DNA from: Micrasema longulum
Taxonomy: Eukaryota > Arthropoda > Insecta > Trichoptera > Brachycentridae
Direction: 5' to 3'
Assembly: GCA_022494885.1 (NCBI GenBank)
Contig: JAGVSM010002894.1
Span: 372,001 to 436,000, forward strand
Length of the DNA stretch: 64,000 bases
Below the pieces are notes generated by a model, which saw only the letters and a program-made list of their open reading frames with translations, did not search any database and was not told the DNA's origin. The position numbers were made by a program, and so were the translations under genes. Below are positions 44,311 to 54,880 of the stretch, piece after piece. Position 1 is the first letter of the stretch. Each line of letters begins with the position of its first letter.

Positions 44311-45409
44311 CGCATTATATTTGAAATCCGCCATCGCCTTTCTTTGTACCTTGTTTAAAACGCGTAAAACCTGCAATTTCATAGGTGCATCTAATGATAA
44401 ATAAACAAATGAATAATTAATAACAGTCCCAGAGAAAAAAATGTTACACAGTTTGAATTTCCCCCAGTCAAATACCTACCCTTATTAGTCCGGAGGTAAA
44501 ACACTGAACGCATGTAAGGATATGTATTTTGGGTACTTGTTATATAATGAAAAGCTTGGGTCAGATTTAAAATATTTTATTTAAGTTTATTTTCACACCT
44601 TGGCAAACACCGGCGGGCGTATTATTTTTTTTTCAATTAGGATACGCAAAATAAATAATAAAAATAATATCATTTCACCCGTTCAGACTTTCAGACGTTA
44701 ATAAAAATATACAGGAATTTTATAATTATTTACTCCCGTACCTACCGAGGTTGAAAAGTGGCGAGTTAATTTTATTATATGGCTATATTTTTTTCTGCTT
44801 AAATTGGCAGTCGGAATTGCATGGAAAAGTTTGTTTTCAGTATATCTAGCTTGTTTGTTTTAAAACAAATTTATGTTGTCCTTCTGTCGGCATGTTTCAG
44901 TACATTAAACAAAAATTAAACTCATTTAAACGAATAAAATTATAATACATAATAGCAAAAAACATGAAAGTAAATAAAATAAATTCAAATCAACATTCAT
45001 TTCTGTTGTAATATATTAAATTAAAAAGATAAATTATATTCAATAAATTATATCATCCTGGATCCCATAATATGTCACTGTATGTTCATTGATCTTTGCT
45101 TTTCTTTTATTTTCTTCGTTTCTAGTTTTATGTTACTGTAGGTATATTTAATTATAATATTTTGTTTAAAATGATTTCTGTTCGTTAATTTACTAAAATA
45201 AAATAAATAAGTAAACACAATTTTTCATTGACTGTGTCGATTTATTTTTTATTTGTGACCCAGTTTTCGTTCAAATAAAAACTATAAAATATTTTTTTTA
45301 AATACGGAATATTAAATATTTTTGAATCCACAGGAATTAATTTAGGTCTAAAAGGGATACAATGGAATTTAAATTACAATGTTTGTGCTAAAATGTTAAT
45401 TTTACACTA
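44311..45409. other. spacer between FLYWCH exons 8 and 9
   Basis: AT-rich; nothing recognised. Confidence 0.4.
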
Positions 45410-45700
45410 TTATTCATATTCGATATAAATCTTCATCAGCCCTTGTTGGTCTCCCGCAGGACATAGGCATCCACCTGTGTCCTCCACTTCTTCCGGTTCT
45501 ACGCTGTCCTCATGAATTGTCCCGGCAAACCTCCGAACATAGTCCGACCATATTTTCACTGGTAGGCGTCTTCGGGGCCCCGTTTTCCCCGGTCTCCATT
45601 CGAGAAGACGCTTTATCCATCTATCATCAGACATTCTAATGATACAGCTTGCCCATTTCCACTTCAAGGAACCAATCCTCTCTACCACATCATATACTTA
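45410..45700 (-). pseudogene. RTE-like LINE C-terminal fragment
   Basis: The minus frame carries KWKWASCIIRMSDDRWIKRL, EWRPGKTGPRRRLPVKIWSD and a degraded C-terminus with the GD-QGL end. W-GHI-R / W-P / GRP--W is the common end of RTE-like LINEs. Confidence 0.8.
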
Positions 45701-45756
45701 GGTTTGAGCGCGGATCCAATCGTTTCTGCTTCGATGAATGTTTTTGCATTTTTAGT

Positions 45757-45762
45757 TTTATT
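45757..45762 (-). terminator. poly(A) signal of FLYWCH exon 9
   Basis: AATAAA on the minus strand, about 41 nt after the stop. Confidence 0.5.
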
Positions 45763-45802
45763 AAACTTTACGTTTCATAGACTAAATAGGAATGACATGA
45801 CA

Positions 45803-46017
45803 TTAGTGAGTTGATTTAAGGTTAGGTTCGTGATTGTGTTCATCATTCACACATATAATGATATCATCTAATGTATGTATGAAGGCTTTGCATTTCTTGT
45901 AATAATGATTGCATCGCCAGCGTTTCTTAGCCTTAAACTTATCTACGAATTGCACGATAAACTTGTTTCTCCCGTATATGAGGTGTACCATGCCCTGCTT
46001 AGCGGTAATATATTTGG
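45803..46017 (-). CDS. FLYWCH terminal exon 9 (mod(mdg4)-like)
   Basis: The acceptor CTGTTATTTGCAG is followed by CC and 70 codons to TAA. The peptide opens KYITAKQGMVHLIYGRNKFI, has KKRWRC at 30-35, then KCKAF and DEHNHEP; ligands are Cys35, Cys42, His60 and His62. The six-residue Cys-Cys spacing places it with exons 10-13, while its opening resembles exon 8 (KYIT). It is therefore intermediate between the two halves of the array. The junction codon with a G donor is GCC (Ala). The frame is open upstream to an intronic ATG at 46078 that is not a real start. Confidence 0.85.
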
Positions 46018-46993
46018 CTGCAAATAACAGAAAACAAACAGTATTAGTGTAAATATGAGCGATAATGAGGAATTCCACTGTTTTCTAATTATTTTTTTCT
46101 ATTAGCGTACTATTTAACTAAGCAAAAATATTTATATTTTTTTTGTGCGTTATTTACAAAGATATGATTTTTTAAAGTTACATTTATTAAATACCACGCC
46201 AAATGACTGTAATCAGTGTGTCACTTTTCAGTAGTGACGTCATGAAACGGTTGGCGTTCTTACTTTCACTGACCTGACAAGAATCTATGGAATATTGCTT
46301 TGATTACTTCATTTAGTTGATCGTAATTTGCTCATTTCTATTTTATGGTTGTTTTTACGAACGTTTCGATTTAGAAAAACCTAGAAAGTTGACATAATCT
46401 CCGGTTGAAATGTCAAATTATACAAATTATACTCTTTTTTTTCTATGGTCAAAACGTTGCGGGGGCTTTAAGCGGAAACCGGAAATACTACACGTAGATA
46501 TAAGGAGTGACGTCACTATTTACGATTTTAATTTTTTTTATTTATTTTTGAGTGCGTTTTTGAGATATTTCATCCTACTCCAACGGAGTAAATAATGGAA
46601 AAAACTAGATCTTAATTTGAGCATACGCGGACTTGGTAATTCGGTACTGGGTGACCATCATAAACGAACTAACAGAGTTACGCAGTTCTTTATCTCAGAA
46701 TTAGACGGAGCGCAATTAATTTTACTTCAGTCAGCGCATAATTGCGCAGGCGAAAGATTGCGTGCGAGCTTGTGGCAGTTTTAAAAATATGCAAAAAAAA
46801 AAATATTAATGTATGAACATCGAACCCATCTCAGATTGTTACAATTAACAACAAACTAATTTTAAAATACTCGTTGCAATCTTAGGGAAGCATCAGTTCC
46901 ATTTAATGCATGGACGGACCGCGCGTGATAACCAAAATTGCTCTTTTACTTACTTCGCGTATAATATTATAGTTATAATATTTAGATAATATA
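46018..46993. other. spacer with TGACGTCA-bearing repeat-like segment
   Basis: At 46222-46240 CAGTAGTGACGTCATG and at 46506-46525 GGAGTGACGTCACTATTTACG form a loose inverted pair, possibly ends of an unclassified MITE. Nothing coding is recognised. Confidence 0.35.
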
Positions 46994-47923
46994 CGAAGGT
47001 TGCTACATAAGTTTTGAGATAGACAAGTAAAAACAAATATTTCTAATCGAAAATGTCTTTATTGTTTTTCAAAATATTCTCCTTGAAGATCAATAATACA
47101 CTTCAGCATGCGTTTGAACCAATTTTTGAAGCACTTTTTCTAGTCCGACCGAAGTACCTCCAAAACATGAGATTTTAACGTATCAACCGTTTCTTCAGGC
47201 GTCGAAAAACGATGACCTCGCAATTTATTTTTTATATGCGGAAATAAAAAAACATTGGGTGCCAAATCAGAACAGTACGACGGATGACCCATCGATTCGA
47301 TATTTTGAATGCTCAAAAATTCACTTGTTTGAGCTGATGTGTGACATTGTCGTGGTGGAAAATGATTCGTCTTCTGCAATTGGTTTCCCCTATTTTTCTG
47401 AACACTTCTGGCAAACAAATTATGGTGTACCATTCAGAATTGACTGTTCTACGTTGCTCTAATGAAACGGTGGCGACATGTCCAGTTATTCCGAAAAAAC
47501 AGGCGACCATTTGCTTTAAAGTGCTTCGCAGTGCAAAGCATCGATTGTTTCTGGCACAACAGCTGATTTTGAACGACCTTCACGAAATTCGCACTGTAAC
47601 GAAGTGCGACTACGATTGAATTAAGAAAACCAGCGAAACACGGTGGCTCGATATGATGCTTTATCACCAAAAGTCGCAGCGAGTTGATCCGTACACTGTT
47701 GTTAGTTTAATCCACGTCGAAAGTCATAGAAAATCATCGCACGAAAATGTTCACAATTTAGTTCCATTTTTCAAGTATCTGTAAACAATACAAATATCAC
47801 TCGTATGACAAAACGTTCTGAGTACGATTACCATTAAAAATGGCAAACTTTACGATGAAAATGTCAGATTTGACATATTCACACTGGTGTTGCCATATCT
47901 TAAAACTTAAGTAGCACCCCTCG
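46994..47923 (-). mobile_element. internally deleted mariner transposon
   Basis: Inverted termini CGAAGGTTGCTACATAAGTTTTGAGAT (left) and ATCTTAAAACTTAAGTAGCACCCCTCG (right) are flanked by TA on both sides. The minus strand carries broken mariner transposase pieces: HHDNVTHQLKQ/HTSAQTSEFL (the second acidic block) and MGHPSYCSDLAPNVFLFPHIKNKLRG with RFSTPEETVD. The D expected after PN in the last catalytic block is Val here, and frameshifts separate the parts. At about 930 bp it is shorter than the usual 1.3 kb, so it is a dead deleted copy. Confidence 0.9.
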
Positions 47924-48044
47924 TATTATATAATTATAATGTACGAGTATGCATGTTACGATAAAAATTGCGCCTTCTTCGCACCTTCGAGTTCCAGCAG
48001 ACTCCCGCTTTTAAGCGCGTCGCCTTTCGTCAAATGAAACAAAA

Positions 48045-48050
48045 TTTAAT
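48045..48050 (-). terminator. possible variant poly(A) signal of FLYWCH exon 10
   Basis: ATTAAA on the minus strand about 20 nt after the stop. Confidence 0.3.
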
Positions 48051-48070
48051 AAATAAAAAAGCGTTTTATA

Positions 48071-48264
48071 TTAGTTGTGATTGTGAATATTTCTAATAAA
48101 AACAACAGAGTCGGAAACAGTATGCAATCTGGCTTTACATCCATTATAATATTTGTAACATAGCCAACGTTTCCTAAATTTATCTTTGGTCTTGGATTCC
48201 AAAACATATCTTCCGCCCATAAACATGATACAACGCTGCCCACGCTGAGTGGTAATGTATTGAA
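48071..48264 (-). CDS. FLYWCH terminal exon 10 (mod(mdg4)-like)
   Basis: The acceptor TTTTGTATGTTTTAG is followed by TT and 63 codons to TAA. The peptide opens QYITTQRGQRCIMFMGGRYV, has RKRWLC at 30-35, GC at 41-42 and IHNHN at the end; ligands are Cys35, Cys42, His60 and His62. It belongs to the closely related group of exons 10-13 (shared GGRY, KKRW-C, HNH). The stop falls one codon after the finger. The junction codon with a G donor is GTT (Val). A second minus frame over the same bases (48046-48243) is a shadow. Confidence 0.85.
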
Positions 48265-48549
48265 CTAAAAACATACAAAATATTAAATTCTGGAAACATG
48301 GATACCAACACATAAGAATGGTCTAAAAATACTTACTTGTATACGGGAATGAATCTACTCCAAAATTTTCCGCAAAGATTATGGGCACTAGAGCACCGTA
48401 ATATTAACGAGTATAAAAAATCTTTCTTTAATACTTATATTAAATTACGTTAGGTATATTATGTATCTACGTATGAATTAATGTAATAATTATTCAGGAT
48501 AATTTTAATAGTGGCATTTTCGTGAAAATCATATTAAGGGCGCTGCACA

Positions 48550-48950
48550 ATAAATATCGCTACAAGTCTTGAACTTACAGAGTGCATAGGAGGTTGATAT
48601 TCCAGTTCACTTATTAAAATTATGTTAAATTGTTATAATATATAGGAGCTAAATTACAACACGTCTTGCAGCTACAGAACGCATGTATGGTTAAAAATCT
48701 AGCTCCAATTTACATTTTTTTAATCGATAAGGTAATTTTTTTTTAAATAGCCGATTACAAATAAATCTGATCAAATTTGATATAATTTTATAGTTAATTT
48801 AATTTACGTAACATGAAGCTGATAATACTAAACGTCTTGCAGTTACAAAGCGAATGAACGAATAGAATTATAGCATTTTTTTATTTCAGTATTTTATAAT
48901 ATCAATAGTGACGCGAGTGATTCTAAGTAAGTACAAGTCGTGATGAAGAA
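48550..48950. repeat. spaced direct repeats upstream of FLYWCH exon 10
   Basis: ACAAGTCTTGAACTTACAGAGTGCAT (48561), ACACGTCTTGCAGCTACAGAACGCATG (48658) and AAACGTCTTGCAGTTACAAAGCGAATG (48829) are three diverged copies of the same 27-bp core, spaced roughly 100 and 170 bp apart. Confidence 0.55.
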
Positions 48951-49039
48951 ATACTGACCTTAAAACCGCTGGATGTACAACTAAAAAATTTAAACGGTTT
49001 ATACAAATTTCATAAACAATGTCATGTCACAAAGCGAAA

Positions 49040-49160
49040 TACATTTTTGTCACAAAAATAAACCTCAATCAAGCCAATGACAGGTTTTTTCAAGTAAGTG
49101 TGGAGAATTTATTTTTCCCTTCTATAAAATACTTTCCATATCTGTTGACCTGCTGTGTCG
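49040..49160. repeat. foldback-family fragment
   Basis: AATCAAGCCAATGACAGG and TTTTCCCTTCTATAAAATACTTTCCATATCTGTTG match the right half of the family. Confidence 0.55.
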
Positions 49161-49309
49161 AATATAAAGAAAATGTAAGCATAAATTCCTTAAAGTATGA
49201 AGAGTAAAAATAATTCAATAAAATGGTTTAGGTATTAATTTGTATTTTACCATGTTATATAAACTTTCCAAAGAAATAAAAACAGTGGAACCTCGATTAT
49301 CCGGAATGG

Positions 49310-49500
49310 ATTTTATCTATTTTTCATGTGGCATCTCAGAAATTTAACATGAGCATCTCAGTCAGTAAAACAAAAAGCTTAACAATATCTAAGTATCCTA
49401 AGAGATGCAAACTGATGATAGATGATAAGACAGTGGAACAAGTCATGTCTTTTAAATATACTTCGAAGTGAGGGAACAAACCAATAAAGCCTCGGCAATA
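49310..49500 (+). pseudogene. RTE-like LINE, 5' piece of a split copy
   Basis: The plus strand reads SVSKTKSLTIS, KLMIDDKTVEQVMSFKY, then after a short deletion VREQTNKASAIS. The frame continues at 50130 beyond an inserted LINE. Confidence 0.7.
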
Positions 49501-50129
49501 TCTGGATTTATTTTATTTTATAAACATAAACGGCAAATCTGCCTTTTACAAACATTTATAATATTAACATATTCGGCTTAATATATATATATATTTTTTT
49601 AAAACATGACTTTCTTTATACCCAAGATTTATAAAAAAAATTAAACCAAAAATTATACAAGATTTAAATTTAAAAAATTAACCTAAAAATTATACAGCAT
49701 ATTCAGTAGAAAGTTTAAATAATAAAACATTCTACAGTAAAACAAAAAAAAAATCATAAGTACTGTTTCACACAGCTAGGCAAAGTGAACAAAAAACTGT
49801 AAATATATATATTATGAAATGCGTGAATAAATAAATATAATTATCATTCACCATCTTTGAAAAAGTTCAAAAGGTTTGTTCTATAGGAACAATACCCTAC
49901 ACTAAATATATCTGATACGTGGGAATAACTATTGCTGAGTTCATGAAGTCTATTTAATACTGCATTACAAGTATACACTGTCCGTGAATTGTTGTTACAA
50001 AACGGTGGCACCTGTCTAGTCATTCTTCCAGGCACCCTGAAGTTGACGAGAGATAACAGTTCAGGGCAATCCCATATTGAATTTACAATTTTGAATAAAT
50101 TTAAAAATTTAAATTCTTGAGAAATATCG
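49501..50129 (-). mobile_element. Jockey/CR1-like LINE 3' end inserted into the RTE-like LINE
   Basis: The minus frame (49844-50137) has FKFLNLFKIVNSIWDCPELL, VNFRVPGRMTR and DIFSVGYCSYRTN, the same C-terminal region as the 2962-4944 LINE (CCELINFINVRVPGRVTR, DVFSVSLVNFKYQ). The 3' UTR runs down to about 49505. It is 5'-truncated and interrupts the flanking RTE-like frame. Confidence 0.8.
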
Positions 50130-50510
50130 AATGGCACAAGAAAGCAAGGTCCGTATAGACAAAGAGTGTGTCAGACCAATCATGACGTATGCAAAAGAGA
50201 CGAGGGCAGATACGGTGACAGCAAAAAATCTGCGGAGAACGTCAGAGATGAAAATACTAAAGGCAATAATAATAGCAGGTGACAGAATCCGGAATCAAGA
50301 AATTAGACGGACTTGCGATAACCAAGTACAGTGGAACGGAACTAGGAGAAGATTCTGGAGAGATCACGTCGATAGCATGGACATCTCCAGAATTCCCTTT
50401 ACCGTGGCCCTTGAAATCCCAGCTGGTCGCCTTTTACTTTCTGCTTTCTGCTTTCTGCTTTGCGCGTTTTGCTGCGTTTTTCCACTTCCAGTGTTCAGTG
50501 TTTAGATATC
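50130..50510 (+). pseudogene. RTE-like LINE, 3' piece of the split copy
   Basis: ESKVRIDKECVRPIMTYAKE, TRADTVTAKNLRRTSEMKIL, DRIRNQEIRRTCDN and RRFWRDHVDSMD are the expected order following VREQTNKASAIS. The frame then runs into a CTTTCTGCTTTCTGC microsatellite-like segment. Confidence 0.8.
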
Positions 50511-50832
50511 GCCGTGAAGAGGTATGATGGACAGGAAGATTGTACCTCGAGACAACTTATATGTCTCAAAAATATACGTGATTTGGCAGTTTCTAAAAGG
50601 AAAGCTAATTTTAGGTAAAAGTCAATCACTGTTTTTATTTAATCGTCAATAATTTCAAAATAAAGTTTTATGTCTAGTACATAATATTGTACTTATTTCA
50701 ATAAAAATATTCAAATTAATATTATGTAGACATACTGTGTGGAAAAAGAACCAGAATCCTCGACGAGTGTTTTCGACTCGACGGCTGCTCTCAGGTAAAA
50801 ATTCTGAAAGCAGGGAATCGAGCGGGGAAACG

Positions 50833-51092
50833 TCCGCCTCGTAGTGTAGCGCTTGACGCATTCGCCTAAAATACTTGAGGTTTAGGTTCGATTCCCGGGA
50901 AGGTTAACACGATATATATTTAGTTTAAATGTGATGTTCATCTGAAGTATTTTATTGTCCCTGGACTGGCACCAGAAGCGTAAGATTGGTGACCATTGGT
51001 ACCCTCCTGTAAGAGATGATCGAGATACGTTGCATTTGATTTAACAATGCAGTCCCCTATGCACCATCTGATAGAGGTTTGACGATGATGAG
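50833..51092 (+). mobile_element. tRNA-derived SINE, family A
   Basis: Head CGTCCGCCTCGTAGTGTAGCG, B box GGTTCGATTCCCGG, body CCCTGGACTGGCACC, AAGATTGGTGACCATTG and a GACGATGATGAG end. Confidence 0.8.
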
Positions 51093-51251
51093 TGGCATGA
51101 TAAATTTTGAAGTAAAATTTGGTTTACTATGTATTGAATGCCTGAATCAAAAGTAAGTAAAATGATTCCTTCGGCACGAGGAAGAGTTCAGAGTGAGAAT
51201 AATAGTTTTAATTTACAGATAAAAAAAAAACATTATTAACTTTTTACTATT

Positions 51252-51257
51252 TTTATT
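51252..51257 (-). terminator. poly(A) signal overlapping the exon 11 stop
   Basis: The stop TAA is followed by TAAAA, so AATAAA starts inside the stop codon on the minus strand. Confidence 0.45.
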
Positions 51258-51452
51258 ATACATCATGGTTATGTATATTATTTACGGAAATGACACTGTT
51301 CCCTACTGTATACAAGTATCCTTTGCAACCTAAATACGATTTGTAGCAGTTCCACCTTTTCTTCAGTTTGTCTTTATAATCATGTTTCATGTTGTACCTT
51401 CCCCCCAGATACACGATACAGGGTTTTCCTCTTTTTGTATTGATGAAAGTAG
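51256..51452 (-). CDS. FLYWCH terminal exon 11 (mod(mdg4)-like)
   Basis: The acceptor TTAAATATTTTTTAG is followed by CT and 64 codons to TAA. The peptide opens TFINTKRGKPCIVYLGGRYN, has KKRWNC at 30-35, GC at 41-42 and IHNHDV at the end; ligands are Cys35, Cys42, His60 and His62. It is closest to exons 10, 12 and 13. The junction codon with a G donor is GCT (Ala). The 3' UTR may be only a few bases, because the poly(A) signal overlaps the stop. Confidence 0.85.
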
Positions 51453-54269
51453 CTAAAAAATATTTAATACCAATCAATGTTAATTATTTTCTATTCAATT
51501 TAACAAAACCAATTAAAATAAACTTAAATTAAAAACGAAAAAAAAACCTTATTAACAAAAAAGCCCATTTGAAACGTATCATAGATTTGTATCTACGCGG
51601 TACGGCATGCCATTACTAAAATTACAAAAAGGTGGTTTGAATTTTACTGAATTATTTAATAAGAGGCTAACGCACTATCTAGTAAGTACACCACAAAGCA
51701 GAATAATTTCCAGTAGATTTATTTTTATATGATCTTTACATGAGAGTAGCCACCAAATAGAGCCGTCATGGAATAAATAGTTTTAGAAGGTTTTTTCTCA
51801 TGTGGCGGTAAATATTTTTGTGTTTGAAAATTAGTGCGAACTTTAAATTTTATATTTTCGACACTTCACCCTCATTCCAATATAACACCCACTCACCCAC
51901 CCTCTCACTCACTTACACTCACACAAACACACTAGTATGTATTGTACGTGTATTTAATGTATTTCTGTGGATATCTGTCATTGGTTTTATTCTCTGTATA
52001 TTTTATTTGTTATATTTTTGTTACATGTATTACTGTTGATATCCCCAATAAATTAAAAAAATTGAGACGGGCGTGTCGGCAAATTAAACTATTTCGTGAA
52101 ACTGTTTCTATTTAAAAAATGTGAAACTTTTTTAGATGATTTTGAAGAACAAGTATTTTAAATAACTGTTTTATTTTAACCACCTCTAGTGCTAACGTGA
52201 TTGAACATATATATATATAAACTATCGAAAATGATGGAAACCACAGCTTTAGGCTACATATAAAACACTATGATTCTTGTGATGACCACTTTACTGCGTA
52301 TACAATATTCTATCTACAAAAAAATTGGTTGCAGTAATAATAAAAAGAATCCGTTTTATGATTACTACAATAATGTAATGGTCATCCTGAACCTATAAAA
52401 CTCACACCCCTCCCTTTATCCTCTCCCTCTTCTTTCAAAACTACTTATCCCACAACATCAAACATTTACATAAACTATAATCAGTGCATGTAAGAGTTGC
52501 CTACTGAAAGCATGTGGTTTCAAATCGGCATGATGGTTTTATATTTTTGTGCAACAACTATGCCGAAGGTGTATAGTGGGTTTTGCATATTAGTTTAATG
52601 ATTAGTGTCCTGGCAAAGAAACGCGTACGTCTCGAAACCGGTAGACATAGAAAAGTCGGTAAAGTCGGTAAGTCGGTAGTCGGTAAATAAATTTGAACCA
52701 TAATTTTCCAACTTTAGAAGATTTTTTTTTTATTTTGCTTACAAAAGGGTTACGATATTATTGAAATTTTATTATTTAATTTTAATATAGATATTTTAAC
52801 CGAGATGAAGGTTTTTTAAAAAGAGAATATGAAAGTCTAAGCATTTACAGAGCATTTGATTTGTAATTGCCTTGTTTAGGCGAAACACACGCTGGGTAAA
52901 ATTCAAGTTTTAAAGTACCTAGATTCAACGATAGCACAATATACTTCTTTTTTAAAAGCTCTGTTGATAAAGCGATTTCATAGCCATCAGACCATTACAG
53001 ATTTGAGTCCGGCCAGTATTAAGGTGAAAATTAAAACAAAATAAAGTTTTTAATTAAATAAAAAATAAATGCAAATAAAACCAAAATATATAAAATAAAC
53101 TATATTTAGCAACAAAGTAAACATGAATATTTTCACAAGAAAAGTACTTTTACAAGTCGTTTCGGATAACATCAATAGTTACAATGTTATAAAATATGTA
53201 TACTTAATAAACAAAAAGTACTTACTAGTTATAGAATAAGAAAAAAAAAAATTAAACTTAAATATATCTTATACAACGTCTTAATGAGTGAACCCAAAAC
53301 CTACTTGAAATCGTTTAGTTAGGATTCCATATTCTAACCCTTCAATGCCCAATTTTTCTAATTATAACTAAAAACGTATTTTTACGCATGTTTTTTTATG
53401 CAAATACTAGGAAAAATAATGAAAAAAAAGTTAATTATTTTCAGTTTTAATTTAATATTTTAGTTCATGTGGATAATATCGGGCATTAAAAGGTTAAAGA
53501 TACAAGAACGTACGAAAAACAAGAAATAACGATTCTTATGAACATCTTTTTATATAATAATAAAAGTAGCGGAAACAATTATAGCTTCAAATCTTTAAAA
53601 AAAAGTTGAAATCACCCTTTGAAATTTAGCTAAATAACACTTTTGACTGAATACGTCTAACTGACTTTAAATTCAACAATTTATTTTTTCCAATTTTATC
53701 GAAAGTTTTTACCCTGGTGGCGACTTTCTAAAATAAATTATAATGGCTAGTATGTACACAATATAATAAACTAGTCTTCGAGCAATAAACATGTCTGAAA
53801 TCACTTATATTCACCGATTATCAGTATGTAGCAGATCGTCTACATTGGGCATTGTAGGGCTAATTGATTAAAAAAGTTAGGAATATTATATTTGATTTTA
53901 AAAATCAACAATTCTTCTTGTTTAAGGTTTAACATTTAATAAATTAATATTGCATGGATTTAGAACGAATAATAAGGTTTCCATGAATTGTACAAAGTAC
54001 CTAACTGAAGAGTTATAAGTTATAATACATATAAATAGATAAGTATTCGGGTGGTCTTTAAATTAGGGTAAAAACATGATTTTTTAATTAACTTTGTAAT
54101 TTTAATCTACTCTGTAAAAAATAATAACCGTATTTTTTGGAAATTTTAAAACTTAAATTTAAGGGCTGTTACCACATTTAAAAAATATATTTTAAAAGAA
54201 AACAGGAAGGAAATCGCAAAAAAAAAGTTTTATAAACATGCGAATTATATTTACCGGAATTACAATGTT
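51453..54269. other. long spacer between FLYWCH exons 11 and 12, left part
   Basis: Contains a foldback-family fragment at 52790-52900 (GAATATGAAAGTCTAAGCATTTACAG) and a GTCGGTAAA minisatellite at 52650-52688. No gene is recognised. Confidence 0.4.
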
Positions 54270-54680
54270 TTATAATCATGGCTGAAACGTGGATGTGCCT
54301 ACGAGAGTAAGAGGATCGATGCATTCGAGATGTGGTGTTGGAGAAGGCTGCTGCGAGTGCTTTGGACAGCCAGAAGGACGAATGCATCGATACTGGAAGA
54401 GCTCCATATTACAACTCGTCTATCAGTGGTGTGTTTGAGAAGGATACTGTCTTTCTTTGGACATATTGCTAGACGTGAGTCAGACAATCTAGAAAAGGCA
54501 ATAATGTCTGGCCGAGTTAAAGGTAGGAGAAGCCGGGGTAGAATCCCATAAAGATGGACTGACCGAATAAAGGTGGCTACGGGGCTAAAATTTGATGAGT
54601 CAGTTCGTCTGGCTGAGGAGAGATTGGAGTGGAACAATCAGAAGTGTTCATGGTGATCACGATCCTCAGCATTGAGGGAC
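54270..54680 (+). pseudogene. RTE-like LINE C-terminal fragment
   Basis: The plus frame has MWCWRRLLRVLWTARRTNAS, RILSFFGHIARRESDNLEKA and VKGRRSRGRIP before a stop; further in another frame RWTDRIK. These are the M-WRR-L-I-WT / FGHI-RR / GRR-RGR-P-RW blocks of RTE-like LINE ends. Confidence 0.85.
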
Positions 54681-54710
54681 CGACTTGGAAGAAGAAGAAT
54701 AATATAATAC

Positions 54711-54880
54711 CGGCGGCCTCCGTGGTGTAGTGGTCAAGACGCTTGACTCACGCACGGAAGGTTCCGGGTTCGATTCCCAGTGAGAACACAAAAATTAAAA
54801 GTGTGATTTTTCTCAAGCCTGGGTGCTCTGTGATGTAATTCACCACTGTAATTAGGCCTCCTGGCCTGTTGTGGTGCAAA
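54711..54880 (+). mobile_element. tRNA-derived SINE, family B
   Basis: CGGCGGCCTCCGTGGTGTAG..GGGTTCGATTCCCAG, then TCAAGCCTGGGTGCTC and GGCCTCCTGGCCTGTTGTGG with an A/T-rich tail. Best-preserved copy of the family also at 520-680. It lies directly after the LINE end. Confidence 0.8.

Noticed and set aside
54718..54790. Possible tRNA gene with A and B boxes
   Set aside because: The head is followed by a conserved non-tRNA body and shared with 520-680, so it is a SINE. Similar reasoning applies to the other tRNA-like heads.
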